Assembly: GCF_910592395.1 (NCBI RefSeq)
Contig: NC_088308.1
Location: forward strand, 1,240,001-1,304,000
DNA length: 64,000 nucleotides
From: Lineus longissimus
Taxonomy: Eukaryota > Nemertea > Pilidiophora > Heteronemertea > Lineidae
Reading direction: 5' to 3'
Shown here piece by piece: positions 36,668 to 48,835 of the stretch. Position 1 is the first letter of the stretch; each line of letters starts with the position of its first letter. The position numbers and the translations under genes were made by a program. The notes under the pieces are model-generated. The model did not search any database and was not told the origin of the DNA. It was given only the letters and a program-made list of their open reading frames with translations.

Positions 36668-39600
36668 CTACTCTCCATCCTCCAAAAGTTCTTCAATATC
36701 TGTGAGACGAGCACCAAAGAGGCGATTCTCAAACCGGGACAGCTGCTTGAGCGCTCGTCTGTCCAATTTCACAGTCTGCCTTTTCCTTATCAAGTAACCA
36801 TAGGTATCCGATAGGGTCCAGTGAAACTCGTACATGAGGATTGCAGCCGCTATCATTGTACTCCTGTTGACCCCATGATGGCAGTGAATCAGCACCGTGC
36901 CTTTAGACTCCTTGGCCGCCCGGACAAACTTAATCGCCTCGGGGAACCTCGGAAGTAGTTTATATCCCCTGTCCTCATCTTCGTCAATCCGAAGATAGCT
37001 AACTTTATCCGTAAATGCATTCATGTGTTCTAAAGAAGCGTTGACATCATGAGTTATCAGTAAGTTCGAGACCACGTCCTCGTCATTCGCTTGCTTCGCT
37101 GAGCCAAGATAGAGAAAGTTCTGCACCACCATGGTGGGATAGGAGACGAACTTCATTCGCTGGGCGTGCGAATGGAGCGGTCTATCCGTACAGAGGAACG
37201 GGAACGAGTTATAAAAGGCGGTGAAGCCGCCTTCGATGATCAAAGGCTCCGCCCCACACTCGCACAACTGCTCATAAGTCTTTGATAACGTACTCGTGGT
37301 GAGGTCAAAGGTCCTCCCGTTGTCGTCGTAGATTATCACAAATGTGTATTTCTTGATCGAGTCCAGTTTCTGAACGACCCTTGGGTCCTCCAAGAAAGAA
37401 TAATGCCTGGCGGTGGCGATATGGCAACTCTCGAATTCATCCCGTGGCCGCGTGTCTAACAGCAGCATGTAGTCCTTCTTGGCAACGAGCGGACTATCGT
37501 CGCCATCATTGAGATAGTTATAAAAGTCCTGTAGAGTGACGTATTCCGTTTCCTTCGCGCTCTCATCCGGTAGCCTCCTGACCGTGAGTCTGCCGTCAGG
37601 GACCTCCATATTCACCGCAATGAAGCTACTGGCGACGGACATGTTGTTGGTCACACTCAATGCGTCCACCTTCTTCCCTTTCTTATCGGTCTTGCCCTTC
37701 TCTTTCTTGTCTTTCTCCTTCTTTTTATCTTTGTCTTTCTTCTTGTTCTTCTTGGATTTCTTGTCGTCTGCAGAAAAGATGGAACTGATTTAAAGGCGGA
37801 AACATGTCACGTAAAGCTTATGAAAGCAGGGTTGAGACTGCCCAGTAAAAACCTAAAGCGGGAATAAGTTCATTCATAAATCTGAACAGTTTCGATGACA
37901 CTAGGCAGTTGCAACATTACTCAAATCTTCACCGACTGTTGGAAGGGGGAGAGGGGTCCCTGGCCCTGTCATCAATCAGTGACAGAACACATTTGGTCAT
38001 AAAAGTAACGCCAGGTGCACTGAAACAATCAAACTAGAGGGTTGAATAGGTTTACATAACTTACCGGCGTCTTCCTCGTCACTATCGTACGCGTCCTCCT
38101 GTAAAGAGAAATCAGAATGGTCATTTGCGCTAGACCCCAAGCTGATGCCGAATCTGTGGAACATGTTCAGTTTATCCAGTTTCTCTGCAATCTGGAAGCG
38201 AGAAGGAAAAGCTATAAGCATGGGTCTCTTGCTAATAATATACAAAGAAGAAGATAATAGGAGCCCAGTTGAAGCCTAAGTGAAAGTTACAGGTTACCAG
38301 ACACTAGACAACGCTCTGCACAACGGGCACGTGAACTCCAATATGGAAACCAACATTGGAAATTTGCTGCAGTTAGCACAAACTTTATTATTCCATGAAA
38401 CAGTTTCTCTATTACCAAGTCCTTAAGATGACTTTCTTTGTCAAACAACGGTTGAGTAAAAAGAAGGTGAAACGTATGGAAAAGGCTGAAACTTGAGGAT
38501 ACTTGAAACGGGACTGATTACCGAATTCGACTCCGCCTCCACCCTTCGTGACCGATATCCTCTGGTTAAATTAGAAGACAGGATACCCATCTTTAGATAG
38601 AGAGTATTCAGTATGAACATTGCGAAAGAAGCTATCCTCAATGAGCATGACACTGAGCAATGTATTTGTCGTTCTGTGGGAAACTTGAGCCATGATATTC
38701 CACTGTATGCTAGTCTGGTCAAACATCTATATTTGATATTGAGAAAGCTAGCAAACAACAGGGAAATGTAATAATTGTAATGTGTTGTTTGGCTCAGACA
38801 TATTACCATATTGACTCACTCGTGTTGTCAACCGATGCCTGTAGCTCTTTCTTGGTATGGGTACATGTACGAGAGCACGTACATTACTCTGACAACACCA
38901 ATAGGAATGTCTGCAGGGTTTGCTCGAGGACCACAACTAAACGTAGTTTGCCTCAGTTTTAATACGTCACTTATTCTTATTCGACAGTTATCTTCATAAC
39001 TTGCTTGTTCATAAAATGTCTCCCTAGTCACACACGTGGATTATCACGTGCCCATTGTACCGATCAGATATGCTGTAGGGGTTGTGGAAGACTATACAGG
39101 GTGTCCCTAAAGAGAACGCTCACTTTAAATGTTCATTGTCAGAAATACAGCGCTATATTACACAGGCAGATAATGACCTGCCAAAATTGTTTAAGCAATC
39201 ATGGCATCTTTTATAGATGGCGGGTATACTTCCGGGGACACCCTGTATATTATGGTACAAACTAAAAGAAACAGGAAAGCTACGCATTAATGTTGTTAAT
39301 ACAGCAAGCGTTACCAAGCTCTTTCTTGAGGCCGCTGGCGTAGTGCGTGGTGTAACTGGTTTGGTGTGATAGGCGCCAAAGTAGGGGGCCGCGTGTTCGA
39401 ACAGAGCTGTGAAACCAGGGACGACTGCATCCACCATCGCTCGCGAGACGGACGCGTATTCTATGGGCACCTGTTGATACAGAAAGGAACATTGCTGGCA
39501 GTGCGTAAAGGTCGGCACGTGGAAAATGAATTTAGAGTGGATTTTGGGTAAAGGTAAAAGGCTAAAGCGAGAACAAGCAAAATGGTTGTCTGTTCAAGCA

Positions 39601-42600
39601 GTTATGTGAACTAAGAAGCGGCGAGGCCTACTAACTTGATCTGAGGTCATATGTCTCTTTTGACATGTCCCAAAATCAGTCGTCGAACAATAGTTTTGGA
39701 CACGTGGTTCTGGGGACCTTTGCTTACTAATACACCGCACAAGGCTCTCGTATAGTTCGACCACTACATACTGTATATCTTCTCTCTACAGCTGACCAAA
39801 TATAGAAGGCAGAGCAAGGCAATTCAAGCTGATGACTGATGATTCCACCCACGTGGTTTCCTACTGAGGACGCGCTCTCGCACTCACACTAAACTCGGCT
39901 TAAGACAAGCCAAAGGCTATTTGGTAATTGAGCTCACCCGGTAGTGCGGTTGGTGTGGAGCGGAAGAATCATCAGAAGACGCAAACCGGGAAACTTTTAT
40001 TCACCAAACAACCGCTGGGGCCAAGTGTTATTCTTGTGGAATCAGTCCTTTACCTTGTGAGTTATTGTTATATCTTAACCTACACCATACCTCTGTCCAA
40101 ATAATGTTAAAGTAGTTCTTACCTCTTCCTTTTTCTTCTTCTTCTTTTCTTTTTCCTTCTTCTTCTTCGAAGACTTCTCATTCTCGCTATCAGACTCGTT
40201 GCCCTTCTTTTTCGATTTCCGCTTTCCTTTCTTATGGGATTCCTGATCACTTCCGTCATCAGTATCCGACTCAGAGTCATTATGGCGTCGCCTCATGACA
40301 CCTGACCTTGGTCTTTTCTCAAGGTCACCGTTTTCTTGCCCGTGTTTCTTTTTGCGTGCTATCCTAATCTTTCGTTGGTACTCGCCATCAGAATCCGTCT
40401 CATCGTCACTATTGTCACTTTCACTCTCACTATAATCCTTCTTCTTACCTTTCTTATCTTTCTTATCTTTCTTGTCCTTTTTATCTTTTTTATCCTTTTT
40501 CTTTTTCGATTTTTTACCATCGTCACTTTCGCTATCACTATCCTTCTTTTTCTTACCCCATCTGCTTTTTTTCTTCTTCTTTTCAACATCACTGTCAATG
40601 TCACTATCATATTTACTTTTTGCCTTTTTGCCTTTATGCTTTTTACTCTTTTTACTGTCACTATCACTATCACGAGCCTTGCTTTTACGTCTGCTCCTGC
40701 GATCGTCCTCCGAGTCGCTACTTTGGCTATTTAGCCTCCTCCTGCTATTGCGCATGAACGCATCATTGGCACTTTTCGGTCTTAGCCTCTCCCGATCCCT
40801 CCGCCCCTCCTCCTCACCAACATGTCTCCGTACGACGCCATTCCGCCCACCATTCTCACCCACAAGAAACAGCCCACTACCATCCACATCGTCTTTCACG
40901 TTCATATAATCCGATTTGATTTCATCCCCTCCAGTCCAACTATTTGTGGGAGTTCGTTCCCCACTAGCAGTTTGCGGTCTCTCGCGCCATTTTTGAAAGA
41001 ATGAAACCCCACCAGCCTCGTTTTCGTGATTAGCATCATGTCCACGTTTATTCCGCGATCCAGACGACTTATTTTCATATCCGGAATCACTTTCACTCTC
41101 CGAGCGTCTACTTCTAGAACTCTTTGGCCGATCTTTTCTACTTCTGTGTTTTCTAACGTCATCACTTTCTGAGTCACTATCTTTATATTTGCTTTTATGT
41201 TTGTCTTTCTTTTTATCCTTTCCCTTCTTTTTGTGCTTGTCATCATCACTTTCTGAGTCACTGTCATCATGTTTACCTTTTCTTTTAGACTTCTTTTTAT
41301 CCTTTCCCTTCTTTTTGTGCTTGTCGTCATCACTTTCTGAGTCACTGTCATCATGTTTACCTTTCCCTTTGGACTTCTTTTTATCCTTGCCCTTCTTTTT
41401 GTGCTTGTCGTCATCACTATCTGAGTCACTGTCATTATGTTTACCTTTTCCTTTGGACTTCTTCTTATCCTTTCCCTTCTTTTTGTGCCTGTCATCATCA
41501 CTTTCTGAGTCACTGTCATCATGTTTACCTCTGCCCTTCGATTTCTTCTTATCCTTTCCCTTCTTTTTGTGCTTGGCGTCATCACTTTCTGAGTCACTGT
41601 CATCGTATTTACCTTTTCCTTTAGATTCCTTTTTGTCCTTGCCCTTCTTTTTGTGCTTATCGTCATCACTTTCAGAGTCACTATCGCCGTGTTTACCTTT
41701 TCCTTTAGATTTCCTTTTCTCCTTTTTCCTACGATCGTTGGATTTGCCTGTATCACTATCTGAATCATGCTCCTTGCCCGTTGACCGTTTTGACCCTGCA
41801 GATCGTGGTTTAGACCGCTTACTGCTGTTACTGGTCACATCTGATGCACTGTCCCCCTTATCCGTGATGGCCCAAGACGCCACATCACCAGCAGTTACAT
41901 TAGGTTGAAGAAGTGTCCTCTCCTCAGCAATAGGGGACGGTTTCGGCGACAACCTTTTGGCAGAAATATCTGTTGTCCTCATTTTGACAGCAGGTACTGC
42001 AAGATCATTCTCGATTGCACCAGGGATACACTCCGTGTCACTGTCCTCATTCGTAACCTTTCCATCAGTTTCTAAATCTAGCTCTTCCAGGTCATCTACA
42101 TCACAATCTTTGAGAGCTAAATCACCGTTGGCCATAGGCGCTTTCATCGGTCTGTGTCCAATGCTTATCAAATGTCCATTCGGACGCTTGAATTGTACTT
42201 GAGGCTCAGCTTCCTCCGTTACTAGGGGGACACTTGGGGAAATGATCAGACGACCTCCCCGGTCCTCGACGATCCGCTCCATCACGTCACCAACGCCATG
42301 AAGACTGGACCGCTTCCGGTCGGGAACCCTACTCGTCAAGATCTCAGACTCGCTGGCTAAGTCATCATCAGAATTTCCGTCATTTTGTTTAGTGGCATAG
42401 TCCACTGATTCGTCCTCACTGCCCGAGTCCTCCTCACTCTCCGAGTCATACTTCTTCTTCTTATCCTTGCTCTTCTTCTTCTTCGAATCCTTGTTATCCT
42501 TATCCTTGCCTTTATTCTTCGCATTCTTCTCCTCTTTTTTCTTCTTAGCGCTCTTAGGCCTCCACTTCTTCCCATCATTTTCATCATCATCGCTTTCATC

Positions 42601-44215
42601 AGAATCACTCTCATCCTTTTTACCTTTCTTTTTCTTCTCCTTCTCCTTCGCCTTCTTCTCTTTTTCCCGCTCTTTCCTTTCCTTTTCTCGAATCTTCTTC
42701 TCCTTCTCCCGTTCCTTCTTCTCCTTCTTTTCTCTCTCTTTTTCCTTTTTCTCTTTCTCCTTTCTCTCTTTTTCTTTGGCCTTTTTATCTTTAGGATCCT
42801 CTTCCTCTTCCCCCTCCTCTTCCTCCTCCTCCTCTTCCTCTTCCTCCCCTTTAACATTCGGCTCCTTTTTCTTCCATTTTGAAATCTTCGACATCTTGTG
42901 CGGTGGTTTCTTCTTTCCTTTCGTGTTCAAACTGAACGTGCTTGCCTCGATATCCCCTTCCTCGCCCTCATCAATATCCTTATAAGGCGACGACTCGGCG
43001 TCCTCGTTTGACCCTAAGCTAGCAAGGCTCCCATTGACGTGACCATTCTGCGCTTTTTTATCCTTCTTTTTATCCTTTTTATCTTTGTCCTTATCTTTCT
43101 TTTTCCCAAACCGTGATAGCTTCCCCTTTTTCTCTTTTTCAGGTTTTTCCTCTATCTCAGACCTATCCTCGGAGTTCTTGTCCTGCAGAAGATATGAAGA
43201 GAGGAAAAGGTCAAAAACGGAGACGCTGATTTTTTATGTATAAAAAGCAAAATGGGCTGAAATTATATGATACTGAAACAAAACTGATTATCATTATTAT
43301 TCGGGGTTGTAGGTAAAGTACATTGAACAGTTAAATGCCAACAAAGAACGATGAGAAAGTGTTAGAAACAAGAAGAATGCAAACCAACCTTCTTCAGTAA
43401 ATTTATTAGGGTGATTCGACTTAATCTGTCCCCGTCCGTACGTTGATGTTAAAATGCTAGCGAACTCTGACAAGTAAACCTCAGGTATGTGGAGAAACGG
43501 GCCAGTGCAAGCTTTATCAAACAGCAGGTTGCTAGTTTAAGAATGGTAAGGGAATTTTTACTTAAACATTGACAATACGTATACAATATGGCACAACATG
43601 TTTCAGCTATTACCGTTGTTTTTGTTAGGATCATTGTATTACATGAGAGGGAGTGAAAGTGGGTAGGCCTATATGAGACGCCAATATGATACTCATAGGC
43701 CTGTAGTTGCCTTGCTGTACTTTAAACGGTTTAAGTATATCCCCTGATTACTAAAGTTGCTGGTCTAATTACATTTTATAGGCCTATAGCTACATAAACC
43801 TTTTGATTATAAGATCGAGTCTCATATAGGATCTAGCCTGTCGCATTCTGCATTCAAAGTAGCCCGATCATTAGCCGGCAATCCGACTCTACCGGATGGT
43901 TAATTTAAGACTATGCCCAATTGCACTCCTTTGCACACTAGTGACGACAAATCCGTCCACTCAGTAGGTTTTATGCCACCTCATACTAACCATCATCAAG
44001 AACTTTGAAGATTTTTATCAAGCGATACCGGGAGGAAAGATGCCCGGTGCTATGCCGCACCTACAACACCGCATGACCACGACAACGTGCTTCCTTACCT
44101 CTTCCTCGTCGGCGTCTTCCTCTGAGCTGGCGTCCTGATCTATCGAGATGGAGCAGACACCCTCCTCCTTGGACGAGCCGTGCCCCATTCTCTCAGTCCT
44201 CCGTAGCTTCGTCAT
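36668..44215 (-). CDS. STYXL1-like rhodanese plus dual-specificity phosphatase with giant Lys/Asp/Ser repeat N-terminus
   Basis: Four coding exons on the minus strand: 44215-44099, 43182-40123, 38191-38065, 37767-36668. Phases agree, giving about 1,467 residues. Residues 1-1100 are extremely charged: Lys/Glu runs, then about seven 28-residue repeats (residues 526-713), then more DSDSESDD/KKKDKK blocks. Next is FHRFGISLG and a Lys-rich hinge. The rhodanese domain (YMLLLDTRPRDEFESCHI, FVIIYDDNG, IIEGGFTAF) has Asp where an active rhodanese has Cys. The C-terminal DSP domain carries HCHHGVNRS, with catalytic Cys codon 36881-36883 (about residue 1397) and an Asp-rich general-acid loop (RIDEDEDRGY). 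Human STYXL1 has the same rhodanese-DSP order but lacks the Cys, so this one should be active. An in-frame TAG directly precedes ATG 44215. The Met10 start at 44188 has better Kozak context. Confidence 0.85.
39095..39247. mobile_element. 153-bp TA-flanked MITE (mariner-like ends) in phosphatase intron
   Basis: The left end TACAGGGTGTCCC and right end GGGACACCCTGTA are exact inverted repeats. TA lies on both sides (39093-39094 and 39248-39249). The length and end sequence fit a non-autonomous Tc1/mariner-type element. No coding capacity. Confidence 0.8.
39329..39545 (+). mobile_element. tRNA-derived SINE-like sequence
   Basis: GGCCGCTGGCGTAGTGCG resembles an A-box region and GCGTGTTCGAAC a B box about 60 bp further on, followed by a GC-rich body with CACCTGTTGATACAGAAAGG. 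It lies within the intron of the phosphatase gene between 40122 and 38192. Ends are approximate and the family is not identified. Confidence 0.45.
41163..41720 (-). repeat. 84-bp coding tandem repeat (28 residues) in the phosphatase gene
   Basis: About seven units of 84 bp encode a basic block (KHKKKGKDKKKSKGKGKH) followed by an acidic Ser block (DDSDSESDDD). The alternation is regular and in frame. The acidic block matches the CK2 consensus (S-D/E-x-D/E) many times over. The units are highly similar at the DNA level, which suggests recent expansion or gene conversion. Confidence 0.9.
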
Positions 44216-44239
44216 CTAAGCGGTTGGGTGAGGCCACGC

Positions 44240-47200
44240 CTGCAGGCAGAAAGCAGAAGAGGATTGTCACTCTTGGAATAAAAAGCAACGAAATGATTGA
44301 CCGGTAAATGTCCCAGATGGCTACTGGGGATGTTAACCTGAAGAAGAAGTCTGTTGTTAAAGAGATTTGGCCCATTGCTTGTGTCCAGGCCAGTCAGCAG
44401 AGAGCACAGAACATGGCATTGGAGCTCGCTATAGCTGGTAATGAAAGTTTGCAGCGGATGATGGGCAATATCATTTAGTCGGAAAAAAAGCTCCTCTTAC
44501 AATTCGCAATGCATTCATATATTCCATTTGATTTTATTAATCGTGATATAATTTTGCTTCCGTGACCCGTCATCCTCTGTTGCACATGCGGCAGGCAGGT
44601 CTGTGCATTATCGGTTGTGGTCATAAAAAACTGAAAAAATCAATCGGCGGTGCTACAGCTATTCCAGCCCACGCCAGAGTGGATTTTGCTATATATTTGC
44701 CGGCAGCAATCAATGAAAATGTTATTTTGGTCTTCAGAGACATTCAAGTAATGATTACGCAGACTTATCAGATATTGAAGGGGCCGACTAGTGCTCTTAT
44801 TTCGTGAAGCGTCCCGTAAATGGGCCATTTTTGGCTGTGACCGACGTCCCTTTTGCGATGCCTTCTGCAAAAGCCCATTTCTGAGCCTCAAGGGTTCACT
44901 GCCAATTCTGATGTGACCCTCAACAACCACTGGATCTGAAGTCGTGAACGTTTAGCACCTTTAGGTCAAGTTGTCAGGTCAAGATGATTTACCCCTCCTC
45001 TGTGCCCTGCGTTGACTCTTTAAGACATGCAAATATCATGGAAACCGTTGAATTATTGATGAAACGCGTTACGTGACATCCTGAACTTCCAGCAGCTATA
45101 GTTCCGTATAGTCTCCGTTTGACGCGCGATATCTGGAAGCTGAACAATGTCAATACATTGAGGGTCAAGATGGTAACGTGAGAGCATTATCACTTCACCA
45201 CGACCATGGACAGATGAGATCAGTAGAGTCGCGGGAATAATCGAGCATTGTGAAGCGTTCTCTTTTGGTCAAATACATGTAATAAAATGATGATAACATC
45301 AACGTAGGCAAACACACGGTAGTATTTAGCTAACTGTTTAGCTTTGACCAACCGAGTACGGTAAATGTGTTGCTATAATAACAATAACGAACAAGACTAA
45401 AAGTTAAATATGTCGTCATTTTAAACATCACCATGTTTTGAGATATCGGTGCTTGTAAACAAATATCATCACTATTACAAAACATCATGTATGAGACTTG
45501 AGACAGGTCGAGCTAGAACTGTTCAACCAGCTATATAGTTTGCTGTGAAATACTAACAATACGTCATAATATGCCATACGGGCAGGACAGTTTTTTTATC
45601 AGAAAGTGTCAGGGGTGAGAACAGTGAAAATAATGGTACGGATAAACAAGTTATTATTGACAAAAATCTGTTATGCGTCTCGTCTTTCTATAGACTTCTG
45701 CTTATGACTTAGATGGAGTAAATATATGGAACAGACGGAAATATGATATGGTATAAATCAACATGAGCAGGTTGTAGGTGAAAAAATGAAAAGTGTTTTG
45801 TATCTAAAAATGTTATACTAGCTCGATCATGAGCAACGCCGAATGCGCATCCTGAACCGATGTAACACTCACAGCTTTTTTCAGACAGAGGGCACGTCTG
45901 CGTCAGGCTACACGAGTAATCACCAAGCAAGGCGTGGGCCAACTCAAAATACCTCTGACCTCCTTTCACCCTCTTCTACGTTTGCTAATGAGTTGGCTCA
46001 ACAAACATTGTTATGTAGGCATGTCGACCGAGAATGACAAAGTTACTGGGCTATACTAAAACCTACCAAAGACCAAGGGGTGCAGACAAACTAGACGTTA
46101 TTGGACTTTTGTACCAAGACCCTCGCCAATTCTAACACCGGCTCCTAATTTTCATTTCAAGCTCGATTTATGCACATAGCCGTTCTCCAACACGTTCAAC
46201 ATTGGATAGAGACAATATGGTGGTTGGCGACACCAAGTTGTCCGACTGTCAGGCGTCATGAACTTAGTTTCGATTTCGTAATAAACCGGTCTTATATACA
46301 CAGATCGGTAAAACTATACTCCCTTTAAAATGATGAAGGGTGGACTTACCCGGTTGAGATATATTCCAGTCACTCACATACACCTGAAACATTGTTTTTG
46401 ACGAGATGGCTACCTTCGTAAGACCGGGGATTTCTACTCCTCATCAGCAACAACAGTTACATATCACTTAACTAACCATAAATCATAGGATCGTAATGCT
46501 ACACGCATATCCAATTAAGACACCATTGTTAATCGGTCACTGAATACAATAGAAATCGATAGACACCCAAAGCTCTTTGCCGCATGATTCCAGGTCTCTC
46601 ACAAGTAGTATTCTCGAACTTGCGCAATTGTGCACTCCGGAGGGAGTGGACCGGTCTCGTCCGTTCGCCCGAAAAAGGATGCAGGATGACGAAATGGACT
46701 GCGAAAGAGTCTAGCGATATTTTTTATCAGCGAGTTCCAGTTCAAAAGTGATGTATCGAAAACGTTTTAGAATCGAGAACGCAAAATGTTGTTCTAAGGT
46801 ATCTTTCCCAAGAAAGGATGTTTCGCCAATAGTAAAATGTCTGACTAAGACGCAACAGCCGATACAGACGGCCATAACTAAGCAGAGTTTACGCGCCGGC
46901 AGCTACAGGCACTGATCAAAGCTACGATTGCATGATGATGGAGGGAATCAATGAATTCCATTCACATCATGGCTTCACCACTTCTAAAATCGATAAAACA
47001 ATTATTTACAATAATCATAATTTCCAATATTATTGCATTCATCTGTGGTCACGTCGTATAGCCTGGTGATTTTCAATATATACTCCGGACCCCCCCCCCC
47101 CCTTGATATTTCAAACGTATACGAGGTAGGAGTATTATTTAGCAAAAACCTGATCTCATGATGGCTACCAAGATGAATGATGACCAATTCATCAACAGCA

Positions 47201-48591
47201 TTATCAATAGTTTAAAATCTAATATGCGGTTTGAAGGTACTCTAGTTTCACCGACCGCTTTATTATATCCGAAATCGAAACATGACCAAGACCATCGGCG
47301 AACTTGGTGTCGCCAGAGTTTTTCAATAAAGAAAGTCCCTCGTGACGCTTAGTCCACCTTTAATAGTTAACAATCGGTAGCACCAATTCAGCTAGAACTT
47401 GCAACCTTAAAGCAATTAGAACTCCTTCAACGTGAAGTAAACGCCAATTTCAGGCGTGGAGTCTATTCTCTGGAAAGCAAAGATAACTGTCTCCCATCCT
47501 TGAAATTGGCACTCACTTCGTTTTGAAAGGGTTCCGATTGCTAGAAGATTTCAAGTTCTAGCAATACTGGAGGTGACCATGATCAACCCTATGCAAGAGA
47601 TGAAGAGAGAGCCTGTTAAGAATGCATGCCGGAGATAACGAAGCAACAAGGATATCAGGTAAGTAACTACTTGAAACAGCCAAATGAAAAGCGACGAATG
47701 CCATCATGAGAGACGTATATACCGCCCAGTGGAGTGCAGTTACTTGACCGAATGTCAGAAATATAGGCCTTCTGGGGTGATTTTTGCAAAAGGAGTCTAC
47801 AGAGGTTTCTCCATTTTATTAAAACAAATATTTGTCCATTCTACATGTATATAGAATGTCAAGCGTTAGCATTTCCTTCTTGACGTGAAGGCCTGTATAG
47901 CCTACATAAAGCCTACGGTCAAAAACTATTCCACCCTGAACCTCATGGTCTTTCTTGGGGGTTTAAATGTTATGGAAAAACCTTGGTGGTCAAGATGTAA
48001 CCAATCTTGAGCAGCAAATAATTCGCGCCATGTGAATTGTTTTTAGAGGACAGCAAAGGATGTGTCCAAATTAACAATCAGGTCAGGAATTAAACTTGAG
48101 TTTGGATTTTAATTACCTTGAGGATTAGTCCGTGCACTTACGACACTGTAATCATAAATCGAATATAAGTCTTCGCGTTTGATTGGTTTTAAATCTCAGC
48201 TTTATGCGCCAATAGTTATTATCAATCTGAATTTTTGACATAGAAATAAAAAAACTCGAAATAATGCACATTCTGTGCTCCCTGACAAGGCGCCCCGGCT
48301 TATTCATCGCCATACAGTGTCATTTAACATACAACCCCAGATCATGAGAGTTGTGTAGCTCACGATTTGAGACTTTGTATTGTGTTTGACATGCCTCATA
48401 GACATAACACCACACGCATTGCTTTCGCGACGACTAGTCAAATATTAAATTTGCGATGACAGAAAAATAAAAGAATATCTTGTGATAAAAACGAAGAAGA
48501 CCACTAGATGTAGTCAACAAAAGCGCCTCGGTCGTTTTCATAATTTCAAAGGATGTTTTTTGAATAATCATTTTATACTTGGCACCTTACC
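44240..48591. other. Gene-poor stretch upstream of the phosphatase gene
   Basis: Immediately upstream of the first coding exon, an acceptor (CTGCCTGCAG, minus strand) ends at 44240, so the 5'UTR is spliced. A possible 5'UTR exon is at 46383-46350. A C11 run lies at 47091-47101. Nothing coding was recognised. GC-rich sequence around 46610-46680 could be a promoter but has no decisive motif. Confidence 0.4.
46350..46383 (-). other. Possible 5'UTR exon of the phosphatase gene
   Basis: On the minus strand a 34-nt segment lies between an acceptor-like ...TGTTTCAG and a strong donor CGG|GTAAGT. It contains no long frame. Its position upstream of the first coding exon, which itself needs an upstream donor, makes it a candidate leader exon. 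Very short; support is splice motifs only. Confidence 0.25.
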
Positions 48592-48835
48592 ATCCCGACT
48601 ATGGTGCATCCAACTATATAACACGCTGAGCATGGACTTTGCTGTATGTTATGGATGTCAGATAGTGGTTTCCTTGGGATTTGCAAAACCGAATAATGGG
48701 CGTATCTAAGACACCGGCGGTGACATATTGAGGGCCCCTGGCTGATCTATTGATACGTTCGCATTAGGGTGTCAAAGTCGGAGAGGCGAAGGGCCACTGC
48801 ATGGTCTCTTGTAGGGGGACCATTAACTGGAAGTG
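48592..48835 (+). repeat. Dispersed repeat, copy 2
   Basis: Direct-orientation relative of 24041-24268 (shared blocks GTTATGGATGTCAGAT, GGCTGATCTATTGATA, AGGGTGTCAAAGTCGGAGAG, TCTCTTGTAGGGGG). The two copies are 24.5 kb apart in the window and diverged by substitutions and indels. Confidence 0.75.

Noticed and set aside
40336-42985. Several long plus-strand frames rich in Ser, Phe and Leu
   Set aside because: Antisense shadows of the Lys/Asp/Ser-coding exon of the phosphatase gene.
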